Assembly (NCBI GenBank): GCA_903879765.1
Contig: CAIRMS010000355.1
Coordinates: 1 to 23,961, forward strand
From: an uncultured Flavobacteriales bacterium
GTDB taxonomy: Bacteria; Bacteroidota; Bacteroidia; Flavobacteriales_D; Crocinitomicaceae
Direction of reading: 5' to 3'
DNA length: 23,961 nucleotides
Shown: positions 7,590 to 14,898 of the stretch, piece by piece
Layout of the letters: each line of letters starts with the position of its first letter
How positions within the stretch are numbered: the stretch's first letter is position 1
Notes under the pieces: model-generated
Told to the model about the DNA's origin: nothing
The model's input: the letters and a program-made list of their open reading frames with translations, nothing else
The model's database searches: none
Made by a program: the position numbers and the translations under genes

Positions 7590-7622
7590 CGAATGTACTA
7601 AAAATCCACGAGTTAACAAAAA
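7590..7622 (-). promoter_or_regulatory. Putative promoter of the GEVED/kelch/DUF4907 operon
   Basis: On the - strand TTTTTG (complement of 7617-7622) is followed after 19 bases by TACATTCG (complement of 7590-7597), which matches the Bacteroidota -33 TTTG / -7 TAnnTTTG layout with one mismatch. The start codon of the GEVED gene is 17 bases further on. A short inverted repeat, TTAAC (7613-7617) and GTTAA (7623-7627), brackets the -33 element. Confidence 0.5.
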
Positions 7623-7635
7623 GTTAATATTGGAA

Positions 7636-8199
7636 TTACCTACCGTTCCAAACAGTCATGGTCATATCTAAACCAACAAAAGAGAAACTTTTGATAAATT
7701 CTGTTGCCGTTTGAATGCGTTCAGGTAGCGCCAATTGTTCTTCTTTAGACCATTCGCCTAAAACATAATCTGCTTGTCTGCCTTTGGAAAAGTCGTTGCC
7801 TACCCCGAATCGTAAACGGGTATATTCAACCGTTTTCAGCACCGCTTGAATATCTTTTAAACCGTTGTGACCACCGTCGCTTCCTTTCCCTTTCATGCGG
7901 AGCTTTCCAAAAGGGAGTGCGATGTCATCTGTAATGACTAACAAGTTTTTTAGATCAATTTTTTCAGCTTGAAGCCAATAATTCACCGCTTTACCAGAAA
8001 GATTCATGAAAGTTATTGGCTTTATTAGTATGATGGTTCTGCCTTTAAATTTCGCTTCTGCACGAAAAGCAGCTTTGTCTAATGAAAATGTAGCTCCTAA
8101 TTCACGCGCTATTTCATCAACCACTTTGAATCCAATGTTGTGGCGTGTTTCTTCGTATTCTTTTCCCGGATTACCTAATCCAACAATCAAAAACTTCAT
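7636..8199 (-). CDS. pth: Peptidyl-tRNA hydrolase
   Basis: 187 residues, the normal length for bacterial Pth, which cleaves the ester bond of peptidyl-tRNAs that drop off ribosomes. The N-terminus FLIVGLGNPGKEYEETRHNI carries the conserved Asn10 and the catalytic His20 in the E. coli positions. The second signature (TFMNLSG) and the Asp-containing ITDDIALPFGK, then KGSDGGHNGLK with its conserved His and Asn, are all present. The start lies 3 bases after the stop of the beta-barrel gene, so pth is the last gene of the pseudouridine synthase/lipoprotein/barrel/pth cluster. The gene is complete with no missing key residue. The 63 bases after its stop hold the kelch operon promoter, with no obvious terminator. 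Confidence 0.97.
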   Translation of the reverse strand: MKFLIVGLGNPGKEYEETRHNIGFKVVDEIARELGATFSLDKAAFRAEAKFKGRTIILIKPITFMNLSGKAVNYWLQAEKIDLKNLLVITDDIALPFGKLRMKGKGSDGGHNGLKDIQAVLKTVEYTRLRFGVGNDFSKGRQADYVLGEWSKEEQLALPERIQTATEFIKSFSFVGLDMTMTVWNGR

Positions 8200-8202
8200 T
8201 GC

Positions 8203-9072
8203 TTACCAATTTGGACAACTACCACATTTGTCGCCTTGTTTCATGTAAAATAAGGCTCCAATAACGATGTTTCCCTCGCTATAAACAAATACCTGTTTTG
8301 CATGAGAATCATAATCATTTGGTCTCGTTTTAACACGGACTTGGTCAATAAAACCTGCTGTTAAGTTTGTTTGGACAAAAACTCTTCTAAAAAATTCAGC
8401 TCTCAATCCTGCGTGTGCAGAAACACCGAAGCCTGATAATGAAACGGTTGCCACATTTTTTTGTCCGGCAAATGTAAAATCATTAAATGACAAAACAGGT
8501 CCTGCACCGAAACCCCATAAAGTAGTTAAGGCCACGTGAGCTTTATCTGATTGATACACTTTAAACACGTTTGATAGATCAGCATGTATGTAATTAATGC
8601 CATTCGTGTTCTCATAATGAAACGTTTCTGTATTGGTCACAACCGGTTCGTTGTTGTACGTTCCAGACCAATTCGTTACCGGATCTATTCCAGGGTTAAT
8701 AGTACCATTAAGAAAATAAGTTGGACCAGCTTTCATGACATACTTCATGTGGTCATATCCGAGAGACAATGCCCAATTTTTCTTGATGTTGTATCCAATT
8801 CTGAAGTTGAATTGCGGTACGGTAAAATCAGTTAAACTAACATAGGTTTTGATATCCTCGGATGGTCGGTCTTTGGCCTGAACACCTTTTAATGTAAAGT
8901 CATAACCAGGTCCGATGAAACGCAAATTACTTTTGGAATAAGCACTTCGGTTATATCCCCAATAGAAGAACATTGAGCCTTTGGCGGTTGAGCGTTTGTT
9001 GTTTTTATTTACTTGTTGTGACCATGATGTTGAAACCAAAATCACCATCAATAAGAGGAGAATATTTTTCAT
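8203..9072 (-). CDS. Outer-membrane beta-barrel-like protein with C-terminal CxxCP tail
   Basis: 289 residues, starting MKNILLLLMVILVSTSWSQ (a clear signal peptide). An earlier in-frame ATG at 9093 would add MDKNDST. The 9072 start is preferred because it forms an ATGA overlap with the stop of the upstream lipoprotein gene and puts the signal peptide at the N-terminus. The mature part is rich in alternating hydrophobic/polar strands with many aromatics (MFFYWGYNRSAYSKS, FNFRIGYNIKKNWALSLGYD, GINYIHADLSNVFKVY, VFVQTNLTAGFIDQVRV), typical of small outer-membrane barrels. Uncommonly, the last strand is followed by a short tail, KQGDKCGSCPNW. It probably belongs to a conserved Bacteroidota barrel family without a named function. 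No transport or enzymatic signature is visible. Confidence 0.75.
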   Translation of the reverse strand: MKNILLLLMVILVSTSWSQQVNKNNKRSTAKGSMFFYWGYNRSAYSKSNLRFIGPGYDFTLKGVQAKDRPSEDIKTYVSLTDFTVPQFNFRIGYNIKKNWALSLGYDHMKYVMKAGPTYFLNGTINPGIDPVTNWSGTYNNEPVVTNTETFHYENTNGINYIHADLSNVFKVYQSDKAHVALTTLWGFGAGPVLSFNDFTFAGQKNVATVSLSGFGVSAHAGLRAEFFRRVFVQTNLTAGFIDQVRVKTRPNDYDSHAKQVFVYSEGNIVIGALFYMKQGDKCGSCPNW

Positions 9073-9770
9073 CGTGCTATCATTTTTATCCATTCTTGTT
9101 GACTCAATACTTGTTCAAGTTTGAAATGGGTGCTCTTGTTTACCCCATGCCATTCAACCAAACCAAAACCTTCAGCGAAGTATGAAATTCTCTTTGCGCT
9201 ATTCGCTTGCTCTTTTCTTGTAAAAGGATTTAAAACAGTCAATTTTACTTCATCAGTAAATACAAGTGTTGCTTTATTCCCCTCATCCATGACACCATGT
9301 TTCTTGTTTTCTTTAAAGCGTCGTTTCACCTCACTCAACATAACGGTTGAATCTGTTATTCCTCGGAATTTAGCAGCGAACCACGATTCCTTATTTAGGT
9401 TCATCGGGAATAGTTTGTCCTTGTAAAGAAGTGCTTTTTCCTTTTCTTGTTGAACATCAACAACCATGTAATCCTGTAAATTCAATGAGTCGATGTTATA
9501 ATTATATGCTTCTCGGATCCTACCATCACTCGCATATACCTCCACAATTAAGTGTTCTCCTTCGTTGTCTTTTAAGGCATAAATGCGGTGAAATTCCTCT
9601 TCAAGTCCACCATTGATGTCCCTGTAAAGGTAAATTTTCGGAATCGTATCTAGCGGGTAAAAATACGTCGCATTTGGATTTTTGGATGTATATTCCGGTG
9701 AATTTGAACAAGCATTTATTCCAACAAAAACAATGGAAAAAAGTGCCAAGTATATTCCGAAGCGTTTCAT
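9069..9770 (-). CDS. Lipoprotein of unknown function
   Basis: A 233-residue protein with signal peptide MKRFGIYLALFSIVFVG and lipobox INAC (Cys21). The mature protein is soluble and charged. Features include YFYPLDTIPKIYLYRDINGG, EEFHRIYALKDNEGEHLIVE and, near the end, RISYFAEGFGLVEWHGV, which reads like beta-sheet-forming segments; I cannot place it in a named family. Its start overlaps the stop of the pseudouridine synthase gene by one base (TAATG) and its stop overlaps the start of the barrel gene (ATGA, 9069-9072). It is therefore translated in series with both, and a partnership with the outer-membrane barrel protein is a reasonable inference. Confidence 0.7.
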   Translation of the reverse strand: MKRFGIYLALFSIVFVGINACSNSPEYTSKNPNATYFYPLDTIPKIYLYRDINGGLEEEFHRIYALKDNEGEHLIVEVYASDGRIREAYNYNIDSLNLQDYMVVDVQQEKEKALLYKDKLFPMNLNKESWFAAKFRGITDSTVMLSEVKRRFKENKKHGVMDEGNKATLVFTDEVKLTVLNPFTRKEQANSAKRISYFAEGFGLVEWHGVNKSTHFKLEQVLSQQEWIKMIAR

Positions 9771-10708
9771 TATTTGGTCATTTTTAAGAAAGAAACTTCC
9801 TGCTCAGTTAAATGTCTGTAAAATCCACGAGGGAGGTCTTTTTTCGTTAATCCGGCGAATTGAACGCGGTCAAGTTTAACAACAACGTAACCCAATGCTT
9901 CAAACAATCGTCTTACGATACGGTTTTTACCGGAATGGATTTCCACACCAACTTCGGTAGAATTCCCATTCTCAATGTATGAAACCTCATCTACACGGGC
10001 TTTTCCATCTTCCAAATCAACACCACGCATCAATTTTTCCATATCCTCTTTGGTAACAGGTTTGTTTAATTCGACATGGTAAATTTTCTTTGCTTGGTAA
10101 CGTGGATGCGTCAATTTCTTTGCCATATCACCATCGTTTGTAAACAAAAGTAATCCCGTCGTTTCACGGTCTAAGCGTCCAACTGGATAAATGCGTTCTC
10201 GGCATGCTTTTTTCACTAATGTCATGACTGTTTTACGTCCTCTTGGATCATCCATTGTAGTGATGAATCCTTTTGGTTTATTTAACAAAACATAGCGCTT
10301 TGTTTCCGCATTGATTGTTTCACCATCGTATTGAATGACATCATCAGGAGCAATTTTATATCCCAATTCTGTGATAATTTTCCCATTCACTGTTACGACA
10401 CCTGTTTGAATAAGGACATCTGCTTCCCTACGTGAACAAATACCAGCATTCGACAAATATTTATTCAAGCGAACTTGATCTTCGTTAAAAGAAGGCAATG
10501 GATCGCCTTTTTTCACTTTGATTTTATAGTCAATGTATTTTCGTTTGTCACGATCTGTGACCGTTTTTTTATCCGTTGGACTCTTTTTATCCGTTGGGGA
10601 TTTTTTGTCTGTTGCTGGTCGTTTGGATGCAACTGGCTTTCTTCCGGCCGCAGCTGGACGTTTATCCGTTGATTGATTTCCTCTCGATGTTCCGCGTGTA
10701 TTTCTCAT
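9770..10708 (-). CDS. RsuA/RluB-family rRNA pseudouridine synthase with basic N-terminal extension
   Basis: 312 residues. An S4 RNA-binding domain (about 79-130: VRLNKYLSNAGICSRREAD, VVTVNGK) precedes the pseudouridine synthase domain, with the catalytic aspartate at about 180 in PVGRLDRETTGLLLFTNDGD and the family end GKNRIVRRLFEALGY. It isomerises specific uridines in ribosomal RNA. The RluB-like 23S subgroup is the likeliest, but RluE, RluF or RsuA-type specificity cannot be decided here. The first 75 or so residues are low-complexity and strongly basic, with TDKKSP repeats encoded by 18-bp tandem repeats; this is longer than in the enterobacterial enzymes. A TATCTTTG box lies 8 bases before the ATG, suggesting its own promoter. 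It heads the cluster leading to pth. Confidence 0.9.
   Translation of the reverse strand: MRNTRGTSRGNQSTDKRPAAAGRKPVASKRPATDKKSPTDKKSPTDKKTVTDRDKRKYIDYKIKVKKGDPLPSFNEDQVRLNKYLSNAGICSRREADVLIQTGVVTVNGKIITELGYKIAPDDVIQYDGETINAETKRYVLLNKPKGFITTMDDPRGRKTVMTLVKKACRERIYPVGRLDRETTGLLLFTNDGDMAKKLTHPRYQAKKIYHVELNKPVTKEDMEKLMRGVDLEDGKARVDEVSYIENGNSTEVGVEIHSGKNRIVRRLFEALGYVVVKLDRVQFAGLTKKDLPRGFYRHLTEQEVSFLKMTK
10566..10619. repeat. Three imperfect 18-bp tandem repeats inside the pseudouridine synthase gene
   Basis: Units TTTTTATCCGTTGGACTC (10566-10583), TTTTTATCCGTTGGGGAT (10584-10601) and TTTTTGTCTGTTGCTGGT (10602-10619) on the + strand encode the repeated TDKKSP-like hexapeptide in the disordered N-terminal extension. 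The unit is a multiple of three, so copy-number changes would keep the frame. Confidence 0.8.
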
Positions 10709-10716
10709 AATTCAAG

Positions 10717-10724
10717 CAAAGATA
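10717..10724 (-). promoter_or_regulatory. TATCTTTG -7 box of the pseudouridine synthase gene
   Basis: Exact TAnnTTTG match on the - strand, 8 bases before the ATG at 10708, inside the 43-base gap after the SCO1 gene. No convincing TTTG -33 element at the right distance. Confidence 0.4.
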
Positions 10725-10751
10725 GAGAAAAGTGTTCGGTATTCCTTTTAA

Positions 10752-11411
10752 TCACTCTTTTTGCAAGCGTTTGATGTCAGAAATGAGTTGATTTACCTCT
10801 TTTTCAGAAGTACCGTCATAATATCCACGAATTCTTAGTTGTTTATCTACAAGCACAAAATTATTCGTGTGAATAAAATCGCTACCTGCATCCCCAAGGT
10901 TTTGCGCTTCGGCAGGTTTAAGAACAAAAAAGGATTTTCGTGCAAGTCCGTAAAGGTCTTCTTTCTTACCAGTTAAAAAGTGCCATTTTCCTGAAGTTGC
11001 TTGATGACTCGTTGCGTATTTTTTCATTTGCGCGACATCATCCGTTTCAGGGTCAACAGTAAAACTAAATATTCGAACATCATTGTCCGTTTTGAATGCC
11101 TCATTTACACGTTGCATTTGCTTATTCATAATCGGACAAATACTTTTACAGGTAGTGAAAAAATATTCTACAACGGCAATTTTTCCCTTCATTTCATTCG
11201 TAGAAATAAGCTTTCCATCTTGATTTTGAAAGGAAAATGACCCAATGTGGTGTCCAAAGCCTAAACGAAGCATTTCCGGATCGACCATTTCTTCATTAAC
11301 ATCAATCGGATTGATGATTGGTAAAGCCTTTTCTTTTTTTGAACTTGTGAAATAATACGCAATTGGAATACAAACAAGTAAAAGTAAGCCTAAAAAGAAA
11401 ATGCGTTTCAT
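10752..11411 (-). CDS. SCO1/SenC/PrrC-family copper chaperone, thioredoxin fold
   Basis: 219 residues. One N-terminal membrane anchor (about 4-21) precedes a periplasm-facing thioredoxin-like domain. The copper-binding signature is complete: Cys88 and Cys92 in FFTTCKSICPIMN (CxxxC) and the distal His181 in DFIHTNNFVLVD. Such proteins deliver copper to, or reduce, the CuA site of cytochrome c oxidase. In Bacteroidota, SCO1 homologues often sit near oxidase genes, but here none is present. The neighbours are the NAD-precursor kinase 19 bases upstream and a pseudouridine synthase downstream. A TAACTTTG box only 5 bases before the ATG suggests independent transcription. The gene is intact. Confidence 0.92.
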   Translation of the reverse strand: MKRIFFLGLLLLVCIPIAYYFTSSKKEKALPIINPIDVNEEMVDPEMLRLGFGHHIGSFSFQNQDGKLISTNEMKGKIAVVEYFFTTCKSICPIMNKQMQRVNEAFKTDNDVRIFSFTVDPETDDVAQMKKYATSHQATSGKWHFLTGKKEDLYGLARKSFFVLKPAEAQNLGDAGSDFIHTNNFVLVDKQLRIRGYYDGTSEKEVNQLISDIKRLQKE

Positions 11412-11416
11412 GCCAA

Positions 11417-11424
11417 CAAAGTTA
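11417..11424 (-). promoter_or_regulatory. TAACTTTG -7 box of the SCO1-family gene
   Basis: The - strand reads TAACTTTG, then 5 bases, then ATG: the same box and the same spacing as at asnS. A TTAG lies 17 bases upstream of the box and may serve as a weak -33 element. It falls in the 19-base gap after the kinase gene. Confidence 0.45.
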
Positions 11425-11430
11425 AGGTTT

Positions 11431-11919
11431 TTATAAGTTCTCTAACACGAAAAGAACTTCTTTTTGACGTTCTTTTAGAGAACCCTTCAAGATGGTAAAT
11501 GGCCACTCATTTTTGATTAATTCCGCCTCATACAGTAAAAACAATTCATCTCGGTTGGACGGATTTTCCCTTAACGGATCTGGCTCCCAAGGAATATCCG
11601 GAGCACATAGAAAATAATGCGTAAAGTGTTGTTTTTTATGTGCCTCAAGAATGTATTGTGATGCCTGTTGAAATCGGTATTCAGACCATATTTTTAGCAC
11701 GGTCATTTCGGTGTCAGCGACGAATTCGGCACCTTTTTTCTGCCAATCTGCGAGTTGACCCAAGGTGATACTGTCTAAATCATCCTGGATATATGATTCC
11801 TTTTGAGATAAATATTCCCTAGCAAACTCCTCACTTAATGGCAAACGATACATTTCTGAGAGCCATTTAGCCAAGGTGGATTTCCCACACGATTCAGGTC
11901 CAGTGAATGCAATTCTCAT
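11431..11919 (-). CDS. NadR-type nicotinamide riboside kinase-like P-loop ATPase
   Basis: A 162-residue single-domain P-loop kinase. Walker A is at residues 7-15 (GPESCGKST), followed by an acidic segment (LPLSEEFAREYL) and DIPWEPDPLREN, which matches the nicotinamide riboside kinase domain of NadR. The reaction would be NR + ATP to NMN. The adenylyltransferase and DNA-binding parts of full NadR are absent. A longer open frame reaches 12063, but its extra 48 residues are the shadow of pnuC. ATG 11919 gives an ATGA overlap with the pnuC stop and starts exactly at the conserved MRIAFTG. Coupling to the NR transporter gene supports the assignment: import followed by trapping through phosphorylation. 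Confidence 0.88.
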   Translation of the reverse strand: MRIAFTGPESCGKSTLAKWLSEMYRLPLSEEFAREYLSQKESYIQDDLDSITLGQLADWQKKGAEFVADTEMTVLKIWSEYRFQQASQYILEAHKKQHFTHYFLCAPDIPWEPDPLRENPSNRDELFLLYEAELIKNEWPFTILKGSLKERQKEVLFVLENL

Positions 11920-12488
11920 GGAGTGACTGATTTTTTGTTCCACTCTCGAAGACCATAAATTCCTAGTATGAAATAAGCGACATATAGAATTGTTGTAGCA
12001 TACAATTGAGCATTGAAATACAAAATGATGCACGCTAAATTGATAAACAACCAATAAATCCAATTTGATTTTTCCTTCAGGACACCGAGAATTGTTGCAA
12101 ACAAGGAAAATAAGGCAATGAATACATCCAAAACAAATGTTTCTTTTTCAATAAAATTATGAAATGAACCCAGTTTAGTCCAGGCAATCAATCCACCACT
12201 TAATAAGATAATCTGAATGGCGAAGAGGTGATTTCTTCGTTTCCAAGATATCAATGTGATATCACCTTCTCGGTTCCAGGACCAAAAAGCAAAAACACTT
12301 AAGAGAACATAAGCAATCGAAAGAATAGATTGCGCGGGTAAATTGGATTGATAAAAAACAAAAATATAGATGAACGAACTGATCCCGCCAGATAACCAGG
12401 CCCATTTGTTTTTTCTCGCAACAAGAAACAGGTATACTGCTCCAGCTGCAGCTGCTGTCCATTCTAGAAATAAGTTGAAATTTTCCAT
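11916..12488 (-). CDS. pnuC: PnuC-family nicotinamide riboside transporter
   Basis: A 190-residue, very hydrophobic inner-membrane protein with about seven membrane segments. Family features include the early W-G-SS-Y pattern (KWAWLSGGISSFIYIFVFYQ), the central SIAYVLLSVFAFWSWNR, the SNWIYWLFINLACIILYF segment and the tryptophan-rich C-terminal end GLREWNKKS. PnuC carries nicotinamide riboside by facilitated diffusion driven by intracellular phosphorylation, which fits the overlapping kinase gene downstream. The start MENFNLFLEWTAA is typical. The upstream gap to porZ is 64 bases and contains a TATTTTTG box. A thiamine-specific PnuT function is possible on sequence alone, but no thiamine genes lie nearby. 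Confidence 0.92.
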   Translation of the reverse strand: MENFNLFLEWTAAAAGAVYLFLVARKNKWAWLSGGISSFIYIFVFYQSNLPAQSILSIAYVLLSVFAFWSWNREGDITLISWKRRNHLFAIQIILLSGGLIAWTKLGSFHNFIEKETFVLDVFIALFSLFATILGVLKEKSNWIYWLFINLACIILYFNAQLYATTILYVAYFILGIYGLREWNKKSVTP

Positions 12489-12524
12489 TTACGTTAAACG
12501 TGGCTTTTTAGCAACATTCTTTCT

Positions 12525-12532
12525 CAAAAATA
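12525..12532 (-). promoter_or_regulatory. Possible TATTTTTG -7 box for pnuC
   Basis: Exact TAnnTTTG match on the - strand in the porZ-pnuC gap, 36 bases before the pnuC ATG. The surrounding run of A and T makes chance matches likely and no -33 TTTG is apparent. Confidence 0.25.
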
Positions 12533-12552
12533 AAAATGCTATTTTTTGTTCA

Positions 12553-14871
12553 TTATCGGATGACCATGACCTTTCCGACTTTGCGGTCTCTCCCATCGAA
12601 ATTAGTTGCTGTCCAGATGAAATAAACACCTGTTGGAACTTTTTCACCGTTTAAGTTTTGTGCGTTCCAAGTAGCAGTACCACCATTTGATGTTGTTCGG
12701 TATATCAAGTTTCCAGCAACATCCGTTACTTTCACATCAGAGTCGTAGCGAATGCCTTGAATGGTTACAGGTCCAAAATAATTCGGTTTGACTGGATTTG
12801 GAAAGACCACTACATTGGAATATTCCGGATCTTCATATGTTGCATTTACACGGTAAGAAACGAGCCCTTTATCCGTAACTATAAACAATTCTCCCGTTTC
12901 TTGATTTAATTGGAGGTCAAAAATCGTATTGGAAATAATTGGTGAATTGTCTGTTGTAAATTGCTCAATTATTTCGGATCCATCCGCGGATAAGAGGATA
13001 AGTCCACCATTTGCCGTTGACACCCATTTTCGATTACCTCCATCTACTTCAATATCCGTGATGTGCGTTTTGCCAAGGACAAATTCCCCATTTCCTTCAA
13101 AATTCACTTTGATTTGTTGCGCATTATAATCACCAGGTTGCGCATCGAATGCTCCCGCTGCATTGTATAAAATGGCGAAACCTGTTTCAGTACCAATCCA
13201 CAATTCACCATCAAAATCAGCCGCCAAAGCTGTCACTGCTGTGGAAGGTAAATTACCACTAAATTCTCCTTCGTCTAATGAAATAACCTTGTCGTCACTT
13301 GGGTCTGAAATTGTTCCATTGTGATTGTATCCAATGATTCCATCTGATTTGGTTGCAAACCAAATAATTTCATCAAAATCTTGAATCATTTTGGTTGTAA
13401 ACTTATTCTTTGCATTCGGGCCGCAATCAAAACTATGCCAAGAACCCGATTTTTCTCTCACCGTTAATGGTTGATCAGAATAACCATTCAAGGCCCACAA
13501 ATCACCTCGTTTATCGAAAAGCACATCCGATACAAGGCTCCATCCGTTGCCCAAACTCGTAGACTTTATAGGAGAGTTTCCGCCGTTAAACACTAGTGTA
13601 TCAGTAGCATTCATGAAGGTTAACGGGAAGTAAGAATAGGTGCTCATTGCTACCTCTGATGTATCACTTGGATTAATTGCCACATCTAGAAAATCCCAGA
13701 TATCCGATTGTGGCCATTGTGCAACATTGTTGACGTTTAATAAATTCCAATGAGCGTCTTGAAAAAAATGAACTCCATTTCTAGTGAATCCCGGTAAATT
13801 ATCATTTAATCGTCCAGAGGCAATCGCCAGTTTTCCTTTTTGTGCATCCATCGCATAAAACTGGTTGTTTTTAGATCCTTCGATTGGATATGTTTTGTAA
13901 GCGATTTCAGTTGGATACATCACTAAACCAGACTTCAAATCCGCAGACCACAAACCAGATTGATTCCTGGCAGTTCGAGAAGAAGAGAACCATACACTAA
14001 AGTTTCCTGCACCGTAAGATTCTGGGATTTGAAGGTTGTCATTATAGAGGTTAATCACCCCATCAATATTGACTGATAGGTAATTATCTACGACATTTAT
14101 TGAGTTAATTTCAACAGAAAAAGGCATTGTTGTTACCAATTCCAAATCAGAAGCATTTAAGCGATAAACAGAATCTGTTCCATAATCTTCTGATTTTTTT
14201 AACACAACGATGCGATTGTTGAACAATTCCATTTCAGTGTATTTATTCGCCGTTTGATATGGTAGGCGGATATCCCTTACCCATTGGGAATAATCGGGTA
14301 AAATGGGATTCGGTAAATAACCTTTCAAAAGTTGTGTAGGTGTTAGCGCATAAATGGAATCTTGGTAGATCGTCACATCGACAATTCGTTCGGTGGAATT
14401 CGAAGGATAAAACGTTTCTTTTACCTCGTCTTTTGCAGCATCGAGTTGTACAATTGAAAAGTCATTTGCAGCATAAACATATGGACCACTTCTTTCAAAG
14501 CGGTTAATGCGTTTAGAAACAGAGAGTTGTGCTAATTTAATGGCGGGAATATTGGTTACCTGACCGTTTTGATACTTATCGATGTTTCCATTTGTGTAGC
14601 CGATGTAAACTGCTTGTTGTGCCTCATCGTAGTAAAGACAAGAAATTTCAATGTCCGATAAGCCATTTAGGGCCGTTAAAAGTCTGTGTTCTTCTGTCGC
14701 TATTGAATAAATCGACATGCCGTTTACATATGCTGTAAATACTTCATTCTCTGAGGCTACTACATCTATCGCCTTAGAAGTCGACACATGAAGTTTCCAA
14801 GTCCCCATGCCAATTTGGGCCTTTAAATTAAAGGAAGAAAGGCAAAGAAGTAAAGGGATAATCCGTTTCAT
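12553..14871 (-). CDS. porZ: PorZ-like T9SS protein (beta-propeller with C-terminal domain)
   Basis: 772 residues, the expected length for PorZ. The signal peptide MKRIIPLLLCLSSFNLKAQ is followed by the characteristic beginning GTWKLHVSTSKAIDVVASEN. Two propellers follow: the first about 25-330, and the second two-component-regulator-type about 340-680 (for example GELWIGTETGFAILYN, NRKWVSTANGGLILLS, GELFIVTDKGLVSYRV). A T9SS-type C-terminal domain occupies 689-772 (VFPNPVKPNYFGPVT, then GVYFIWTATNFDGRD). In Porphyromonas, PorZ is part of the PorU-PorV-PorQ-PorZ surface attachment complex and binds anionic LPS. It sits 27 bases downstream of two glycosyltransferase genes, so it may be co-transcribed with them. 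A generic secreted two-propeller protein is the main alternative. Confidence 0.8.
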   Translation of the reverse strand: MKRIIPLLLCLSSFNLKAQIGMGTWKLHVSTSKAIDVVASENEVFTAYVNGMSIYSIATEEHRLLTALNGLSDIEISCLYYDEAQQAVYIGYTNGNIDKYQNGQVTNIPAIKLAQLSVSKRINRFERSGPYVYAANDFSIVQLDAAKDEVKETFYPSNSTERIVDVTIYQDSIYALTPTQLLKGYLPNPILPDYSQWVRDIRLPYQTANKYTEMELFNNRIVVLKKSEDYGTDSVYRLNASDLELVTTMPFSVEINSINVVDNYLSVNIDGVINLYNDNLQIPESYGAGNFSVWFSSSRTARNQSGLWSADLKSGLVMYPTEIAYKTYPIEGSKNNQFYAMDAQKGKLAIASGRLNDNLPGFTRNGVHFFQDAHWNLLNVNNVAQWPQSDIWDFLDVAINPSDTSEVAMSTYSYFPLTFMNATDTLVFNGGNSPIKSTSLGNGWSLVSDVLFDKRGDLWALNGYSDQPLTVREKSGSWHSFDCGPNAKNKFTTKMIQDFDEIIWFATKSDGIIGYNHNGTISDPSDDKVISLDEGEFSGNLPSTAVTALAADFDGELWIGTETGFAILYNAAGAFDAQPGDYNAQQIKVNFEGNGEFVLGKTHITDIEVDGGNRKWVSTANGGLILLSADGSEIIEQFTTDNSPIISNTIFDLQLNQETGELFIVTDKGLVSYRVNATYEDPEYSNVVVFPNPVKPNYFGPVTIQGIRYDSDVKVTDVAGNLIYRTTSNGGTATWNAQNLNGEKVPTGVYFIWTATNFDGRDRKVGKVMVIR

Positions 14872-14898
14872 AATGTCCGTATAACGTAGTTTTACTAA

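Noticed and set aside
11920..12063. 48-residue N-terminal extension of the nicotinamide riboside kinase
   Set aside because: It lies inside pnuC in another frame; ATG 11919 gives an ATGA overlap and begins directly at the P-loop strand.
12525..12552. AT-only hairpin after porZ as a terminator
   Set aside because: The stem is about 6 A-T pairs with a 3-base loop, too weak to support the call.
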